Positions 59,541 through 64,000 of a stretch of 64,000 nt of DNA are shown one piece after another. The stretch lies in contig JAFEGO010000054.1 in NCBI GenBank assembly GCA_018239845.1, positions 1 through 64,000 of the forward strand. Reading direction: 5' to 3'. Each line of letters begins with the position of its first letter. Positions within the stretch are counted from its first letter, which is position 1. The notes beneath the pieces are model-generated. The model worked only from the letters and a program-made list of their open reading frames with translations. It did no database searches and was not told the DNA's origin. The DNA comes from Verrucomicrobiota bacterium (GTDB lineage: Bacteria > Verrucomicrobiota > Verrucomicrobiia > Opitutales > Opitutaceae). The translations under genes were made by a program, and so were the position numbers.

Positions 59541-60977
59541 GTGAACGACGCCGCTGCCGCCGACTCCATTCCCAACGTCCTCGCCGAGCGCTACGCCTCG
59601 CCGGCGATGAGAGCCATCTGGTCGCAACGCGGCCGTGTGGCCCTCGAGCGCGATTTCTGGATCGCCGTGATGAAGGGCCAGCGCGAGCTCGGCGTCGCCA
59701 TCCCCGCCGAGGCGATCCGTGACTACGAGAAGGTGAAGGACCAGATCGACCTCGAGGCCATCGCCGCCCGCGAGCGCGTCACGCTCCACGACGTGAAGGC
59801 GCGCATCGAGGAGTTCTCCGACTTGGCAAAGCGTCAGTTCATCCACCTCGGCCTCACGAGCCGCGACCTCACGGAAAACGTCGAGCAGCTCCAGATCCTC
59901 CGCGGTCTGAAGGTTGTGCAGCTCAAGTCCGCCGCGGCGCTCCTCGCGCTCGGCAAGCAGGCTTCCGCCCACCGCGACCTGATGATCACGGGCCGCACGC
60001 ACAATGTCCCGGCCCAGCCCACCACGCTCGGCAAGCGCCTCGCGATGTTCGGCCAGGAGCTGCTCGTCGCCTTCAACCGCCTCGAGGACCTCCTCGGGCG
60101 CTACCCGGTCCGCGGCCTCAAGGGCGCGGTCGGCACCCAGCTCGACCAGCTCACCCTCCTCGGCCACGACGCCGCGAAAGTGGATAAACTCGAACAAAGC
60201 ATCCTAAAGCACCTCGGCTTCAAGTCCGTGCTCGGCTCGGTCGGACAGGTGTATCCACGCAGCTTGGACTTCGAGGTGGTCAGCGCCCTCCACCAGATCG
60301 GTGCCGCGGCCGCGAGCTTTGCGACCACGCTGCGCCTGATGGCGGGCGCGGGCCTGCTCACCGAGGGCTTCCAGGCCGGCCAGGTCGGCTCCTCGGCCAT
60401 GCCGCACAAGGTCAATGCCCGCAACTGCGAGCGCATCTGCGGTTTCTCCACCATCCTCTCCGGCTACGTGACGATGACCGGCGCGCTCTCCGGCCACCAG
60501 TGGAACGAGGGCGACGTCTCCTGCTCCGTCGTGCGCCGCGTGGCGCTGCCCGACGCCTTCCTCGCGATCGACGGCCTGCTCGAGACCTACCTCACCGTGC
60601 TGCGCCAGATGGATGTTTTCCCGGCCGCCATCGCCGCGGAGAACGAGCGCAACCTCCCATTCCTCGCCACGACCACGATCCTCATGGAAGCCGTGAAAGC
60701 CGGCGCGGGCCGCGAGACCGCGCACGAGGCGATCAAGGAGCACGCCCTCGCCGCGGCCAAGGCCCTGCGCACCGGCGGCGACGCCGACCTGCTCGGCCGC
60801 CTCGCGGGCGACAAGCGCGTGGGCCTCAGCAAGAAAGCCCTCACCTCGATCCTCGCCGACAGCGCGCGCTTCGTCGGCGCAGCCCCGCACCAGGTGGACG
60901 CCTTTGTCGCCGAGGTTAAGCCCTTGGCGAAGAAGGTCCGCGGCTCCGCCGACTACGCCCCCGGCAAGCTGCTGTAA
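59541..60977 (+). CDS. purB: Adenylosuccinate lyase
   Basis: This 478-residue fumarase-superfamily enzyme acts twice in purine synthesis. It has IPNVLAERYASPAMRAIWSQ, the signature FQAGQVGSSAMPHKVNARNC in the catalytic loop, and FIHLGLTSRDLTENVEQLQI. LMITGRTHNVPAQPTTLGKR carries the catalytic histidine. GTG at 59541 is the start. It follows ppnP by 24 bases. Confidence 0.95.
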   Translation: MNDAAAADSIPNVLAERYASPAMRAIWSQRGRVALERDFWIAVMKGQRELGVAIPAEAIRDYEKVKDQIDLEAIAARERVTLHDVKARIEEFSDLAKRQFIHLGLTSRDLTENVEQLQILRGLKVVQLKSAAALLALGKQASAHRDLMITGRTHNVPAQPTTLGKRLAMFGQELLVAFNRLEDLLGRYPVRGLKGAVGTQLDQLTLLGHDAAKVDKLEQSILKHLGFKSVLGSVGQVYPRSLDFEVVSALHQIGAAAASFATTLRLMAGAGLLTEGFQAGQVGSSAMPHKVNARNCERICGFSTILSGYVTMTGALSGHQWNEGDVSCSVVRRVALPDAFLAIDGLLETYLTVLRQMDVFPAAIAAENERNLPFLATTTILMEAVKAGAGRETAHEAIKEHALAAAKALRTGGDADLLGRLAGDKRVGLSKKALTSILADSARFVGAAPHQVDAFVAEVKPLAKKVRGSADYAPGKLL

Positions 60978-61102
60978 CATCGGCCACGGCTCAGGGGCGG
61001 CATCCTACCCGAGGATTCGCCCAAATTAGGGTTTGCATAGGCCATGGCCGAACGGCTTTCCTTGTCGTTCACGTTGTTTCCAACCCTTTATCTAAAACTG
61101 TC

Positions 61103-62359
61103 ATGGCTGAACTCGTAGGAAATGTCTTGGTGGGCCAGTCCGGCGGCCCCACCGCCGTCATCAACGCCAGCGTCGCGGGCATCATCGCGGAAGCGCTGAA
61201 CCATGAATGCATCGAAGAGGTTTACGGCGCGCTCAACGGCGTGCTCGGCATCCTCCAGGAGGACCTCGTGGACCTCGCCTCGGAGTCGCAGCAGCAGATC
61301 CGCGCCCTGAAGCACACGCCCGGCGCCGCCCTCGGCACCTGCCGCTTCAAGCTGAAGAAGCCCGCCGACTTCGAGCGCGTGCTCGAGGTGTTCAAGGCCC
61401 ACAACATCCGCTACTTTTTCTACATCGGCGGCAACGACTCGCAGGACACCGCGGACAAGATCTCCAAGCTCGCCCAGCAGCAGAACTACGAGCTCCGCGT
61501 CATCGGCGTGCCGAAGACGATCGACAACGATCTCCCCAGCACCGACCACTGCCCCGGCTATGGCAGCGTGATCAAGTACATCGCCACCACCGCCCGCGAG
61601 ATCGCGTGCGACAGCGAGGCCATGGGCCAGGGCGACCTCGTCTCGATCATCGAGGTCATGGGCCGCAGCGCGGGCTGGATCGCCGCCGGCGCCGCCCTCG
61701 CCAAGCGCAAGGATCATCCGAATGATCCCCCGCACCTCATCTACCTCCCCGAAGTTCCCTTCGACCAGGCCAAGTGCCTCGAGGACATCAAGCGCGTCCT
61801 CAAGCGCGAGCGCTTCTGCCAGATCGTCGTCTCCGAAGGCCTGACCGACAGCGACGGCAACTACGTCTCGGCCGATGCCGCGACCGATGCCTTCGGCCAC
61901 GCCCAGCTCGGCGGCGCCGGCGACTTCATCAAGGAACTCGTCGAGAACAACCTCCCGGGCGTGAAAGCCCGCCTCGCCAAGCCCGGCCTCATGCAGCGCG
62001 CCGCGGCCCATGCCGCCTCCAAGACCGACGCCGACGAGGCCTTCCTCGCCGGTCAGGCCGCGGTCAAGGCCGCCATCCGCGGCGAGACCGACAAGATGGT
62101 CACGCTCGTCCGTGGCGACACCGATCACTACACCTGCGAGACCGGCCTCACCACCCTCAGCGACGTCGCGAACAACGTGAAGAAGCTGCCCCGCGAGTGG
62201 ATCAACGAGGACGGCGTGAGCATGAACTTCCAGTTCCTCCGCTACGCCCAGCCCCTCATCCAGGGCGAGGTCGCCGTGCCCTACGACAACGGCACGCCCT
62301 CCTTCGCGCGTCTCGACAAGGTGCGGGTCGACAAGACCCTCGCCGCCTACATCGCCTGA
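61103..62359 (+). CDS. pfp: Pyrophosphate-dependent 6-phosphofructokinase
   Basis: This 418-residue PFK-family enzyme has NVLVGQSGGPTAVINASVAG, IGGNDSQDTADKISKLAQ, and RVIGVPKTIDNDLPSTDHCP with GYGSVIKY. The Asp in GGNDSQD (Gly in ATP-dependent PFKs) and the Lys in PKTIDND indicate PPi use. EVMGRSAGWIAAGAALAKRK and GDTDHYTCETGL complete the pattern. It interconverts fructose 6-phosphate and fructose 1,6-bisphosphate reversibly. A strong terminator follows. Confidence 0.93.
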   Translation: MAELVGNVLVGQSGGPTAVINASVAGIIAEALNHECIEEVYGALNGVLGILQEDLVDLASESQQQIRALKHTPGAALGTCRFKLKKPADFERVLEVFKAHNIRYFFYIGGNDSQDTADKISKLAQQQNYELRVIGVPKTIDNDLPSTDHCPGYGSVIKYIATTAREIACDSEAMGQGDLVSIIEVMGRSAGWIAAGAALAKRKDHPNDPPHLIYLPEVPFDQAKCLEDIKRVLKRERFCQIVVSEGLTDSDGNYVSADAATDAFGHAQLGGAGDFIKELVENNLPGVKARLAKPGLMQRAAAHAASKTDADEAFLAGQAAVKAAIRGETDKMVTLVRGDTDHYTCETGLTTLSDVANNVKKLPREWINEDGVSMNFQFLRYAQPLIQGEVAVPYDNGTPSFARLDKVRVDKTLAAYIA

Positions 62360-62382
62360 GTGCGGTTTAGGGAATAGATTTC

Positions 62383-62413
62383 AAAGGCCGGTCTTAAATG
62401 ACCGGCCTTTTTT
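62383..62413 (+). terminator. Intrinsic terminator after the PPi-phosphofructokinase gene
   Basis: A perfect stem, aaaggccggtc with gaccggccttt, and a six-base loop are followed by a T-run, 23 bases after the stop codon. Confidence 0.92.
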
Positions 62414-62431
62414 GCGGGCAAATGATCCGTA

Positions 62432-62522
62432 GTGGCTGCGGCGTCCCCGCCGCAGAGCGTCTCCTCAGGGTAGGGCGGAAACGCACCGTGGAGGCGAACT
62501 GCGGCGGGGACGCTGCAGTCGC
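62432..62522. repeat. REP-like inverted pair, family A, partly degenerate
   Basis: A plus-oriented unit at 62432-62455 and an inverted unit at 62499-62522 with several substitutions flank a 43-base spacer. The spacer shares accgtggaggc with the pair at 26897-26987. Confidence 0.78.
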
Positions 62523-62566
62523 TGCTTTTTGATGGCGGGCGGGGACGCGGGCGCTACTAAACACGT

Positions 62567-63679
62567 ATGGCGAAAAAACGGCTCGGGATTCTCTTCGGCG
62601 GCAAATCGGTGGAGCACGAGGTGTCGCTCCAGTCGGCGCGCAATGTGTTCGAGGCGATCGACCCGCAGAAATTCGACGTCGTGCTCATCGGCATCGACAA
62701 GGCCGGCCAGTGGCAGGTGCGCGACACCGCGCTGCTGAAGGCGGCGACCGGCCCGACCGCCGAGCTCGAGACCGGTGACAGCAAGCAGTCCCTCGCGCTC
62801 GTGCCCGGCGCGACGGGCGGCGCGTTGCAGCAGAGCGGTGCGCCGAGCGCCCTGCCCGCGCTCGATGTAGTGATCCCTTTGTTGCATGGCACCTACGGCG
62901 AGGACGGCACGGTGCAGGGCCTGCTCAAGCTCGCCAATGTGCCCTTCGTCGGCGCGGGCGTGCTCGGCTCGGCCGTGGGCATGGACAAGGATGTGGCCAA
63001 GCGGCTGCTCCGCGATGCAGGCATCCCGGTCGCCCGGTTCGTCACGCTCACGCGGACGGGAGCGGAGCAGACGGACTTTTCAAAACTCGCGGCGGAATTT
63101 GGCGCGCCGTTCTTCGTGAAGCCGGCCAACTCGGGTTCATCGGTCGGCGTGAGCAAGGTGGCCAACGCCGCGGAGTGGTCCGCCGCGCTCACCGAGGCAC
63201 TGCGCTACGACCGCAAGGTGCTCGTCGAGGAGTACATCCGCGGCCGGGAGATCGAAGTCGCGGTGCTCGGCAACGAAAAGCCGGAGGCCTCGGTCGCGGG
63301 CGAGATCGTGCCGCAGCACGAATTCTACTCTTACGAGGCGAAGTACCTCGATGAAAACGGCGCACTGCTGCGCATCCCCGCTGACTTGCCCGCCGCGACG
63401 GCCACGCTGGTCCGCGAGCTGGCGGTGAAGACCTTCCTCGCGCTGGAGTGTGCGGGCATGGCGCGCGTGGACTTTTTTGTGACGCCGGACGGCCGCGCGT
63501 ACGTGAACGAGATCAACACGATCCCGGGTTTCACAAAGGTCAGCATGTATCCCAAGCTCTGGGAGGCGACCGGCGTGAGCTACAAGGACCTGATCGAGAA
63601 ACTCGTGGCGCTCGCCATCGAGCGGCACGCGGCGGAGACGGGCTTGGAGACGTCGTACCGGCCGCGGCTGCAGGGATAG
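62567..63679 (+). CDS. ddl: D-alanine-D-alanine ligase
   Basis: This 370-residue ATP-grasp enzyme makes D-Ala-D-Ala for peptidoglycan. It has LGILFGGKSVEHEVSLQSAR, VVIPLLHGTYGEDGTVQGLL, and FFVKPANSGSSVGVSKVANA. LVEEYIRGREIEVAVLGNEK, DFFVTPDGRAYVNEINTIPG and FTKVSMYPKLWEATG follow. The omega-loop and length resemble the DdlA type. The upstream gap holds the family A repeat; a palindrome of another family follows the stop. Confidence 0.95.
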   Translation: MAKKRLGILFGGKSVEHEVSLQSARNVFEAIDPQKFDVVLIGIDKAGQWQVRDTALLKAATGPTAELETGDSKQSLALVPGATGGALQQSGAPSALPALDVVIPLLHGTYGEDGTVQGLLKLANVPFVGAGVLGSAVGMDKDVAKRLLRDAGIPVARFVTLTRTGAEQTDFSKLAAEFGAPFFVKPANSGSSVGVSKVANAAEWSAALTEALRYDRKVLVEEYIRGREIEVAVLGNEKPEASVAGEIVPQHEFYSYEAKYLDENGALLRIPADLPAATATLVRELAVKTFLALECAGMARVDFFVTPDGRAYVNEINTIPGFTKVSMYPKLWEATGVSYKDLIEKLVALAIERHAAETGLETSYRPRLQG

Positions 63680-63681
63680 GA

Positions 63682-63773
63682 ATGTAGGGGCGTGGCTTGC
63701 CCACGCCCTGTATCGCGAGCGGACGTTGTTCGCGGTCGGAGATGACGGGCGTGGACGAGCCACGCCCCTACAT
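63682..63773. repeat. Palindromic intergenic element, family D
   Basis: Arms atgtaggggcgtggcttgcc (63682-63701) and its near-inverse ending cacgcccctacat (63761-63773). Nearly the whole 92-base gap between ddl and the convergent dioxygenase is this one element. Its last base is the first plus-strand base of the dioxygenase stop codon. Confidence 0.78.
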
Positions 63774-64000
63774 CAAGCGCGGCCGTTGCGGCGTTCGCCG
63801 TTGACGAGGAAGGGCTCGGCGAAGGCGGCGAGCTTGCCATCGGGCCGGCGGAGGGGCTCGGCGGAGTACTGCGGCAAGTACACGCGGCGCCAGTTGGGCG
63901 AGGTGTTGAAGCCGCTGCGGTGCAGTACCGTGCTGGAGAAACAGGCGATGCTGCCCGCAGGGATGATAACAGGGTCGCCGGGATCGGAGCCGAAGTAGCC
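63773..64000 (-). CDS. PhyH-like Fe(II)/2-oxoglutarate dioxygenase, partial (C-terminal 75 residues)
   Basis: The frame is open from the right edge to the TGA at 63775-63773, so the start is outside the window. The translation includes PVIIPAGSIACFSSTVLHRS, GFNTSPNWRRVYLPQYSAEP and then a polar tail. PAGS..FSS.LHRSGFNTS..RR is the distal histidine/arginine region of phytanoyl-CoA dioxygenase family proteins. It is close in sense to ectoine- or natural-product-type hydroxylases. The substrate is unknown. It converges with ddl across a palindromic element. Confidence 0.75.
   Translation of the reverse strand, partial: GYFGSDPGDPVIIPAGSIACFSSTVLHRSGFNTSPNWRRVYLPQYSAEPLRRPDGKLAAFAEPFLVNGERRNGRA

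Noticed and set aside
24984-62522. Family A units as CRISPR repeats
   Set aside because: They are dispersed at gene ends, palindromic and not regularly spaced.

Overview
The window looks like chromosomal DNA of a Verrucomicrobiota bacterium, most likely of the Opitutaceae. This rests on the strongly GC-rich codon use, the PPi-type phosphofructokinase, paired LysM lipoprotein-type genes, an rpmH-rnpA-yidD-yidC block, a complete aminoarabinose (Arn) lipid A pathway that implies an LPS outer membrane, and many palindromic intergenic repeats. The assignment is an inference; there is no rRNA, tRNA or phylogenetic marker search behind it.

Positions 1-11466 are an accessory surface-polysaccharide region on the minus strand. 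Two nearly identical 180-residue GbsR/MarR-like regulators (826-1368 and 9715-10257) lie in about 0.7 kb direct repeats 8.9 kb apart. The repeats include a shared upstream palindromic motif and a shared downstream leader ORF. Between them lie a GT-C-like membrane protein, a GT2 glycosyltransferase, a GT11 fucosyltransferase, a DUF6492 protein, a Wzx-like flippase and a large exported glycoside-hydrolase-like protein. A second, AT-richer flippase runs off the left edge. A sugar aminotransferase sits upstream of the second regulator.

Positions 11560-32801 are mixed housekeeping genes: an EamA transporter, a MarR-regulated RND efflux operon, glycerol kinase, two LysM proteins, an AEC transporter, a class A acid phosphatase, two peptidyl-prolyl isomerases, an M20 hydrolase, an orphan type IV pilin-like protein, a GH20 hexosaminidase and several small enzymes. 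Positions 32870-50466 carry modBC without modA, a Y-family polymerase, adenine deaminase, rpmH-rnpA-yidD-yidC, metXW, prmB, a rhomboid-like protein with a zinc ribbon, fdhD, a PA0069-type radical SAM protein, a SRAP protein and an LptF/G permease.

Positions 50474-57934 form a tight minus-strand operon in the order arnT-arnB-arnC-(CHASE3 protein)-arnA formyltransferase-arnA decarboxylase-arnD. The usually fused ArnA is two separate genes here, and a stand-alone CHASE3 sensor-like membrane protein sits in the middle. Positions 58028-63679 hold holA, ppnP, purB, a PPi-dependent phosphofructokinase and ddl. The right edge cuts a PhyH-type dioxygenase.

Palindromic repeats of several unrelated sequence families occupy most of the longer gaps from about 22.9 kb onward. 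The best candidates for new biology are the duplicated regulator/leader segments bounding a polysaccharide cassette, the CHASE3 gene inside the split-arnA operon, and the rhomboid-like zinc-ribbon protein.
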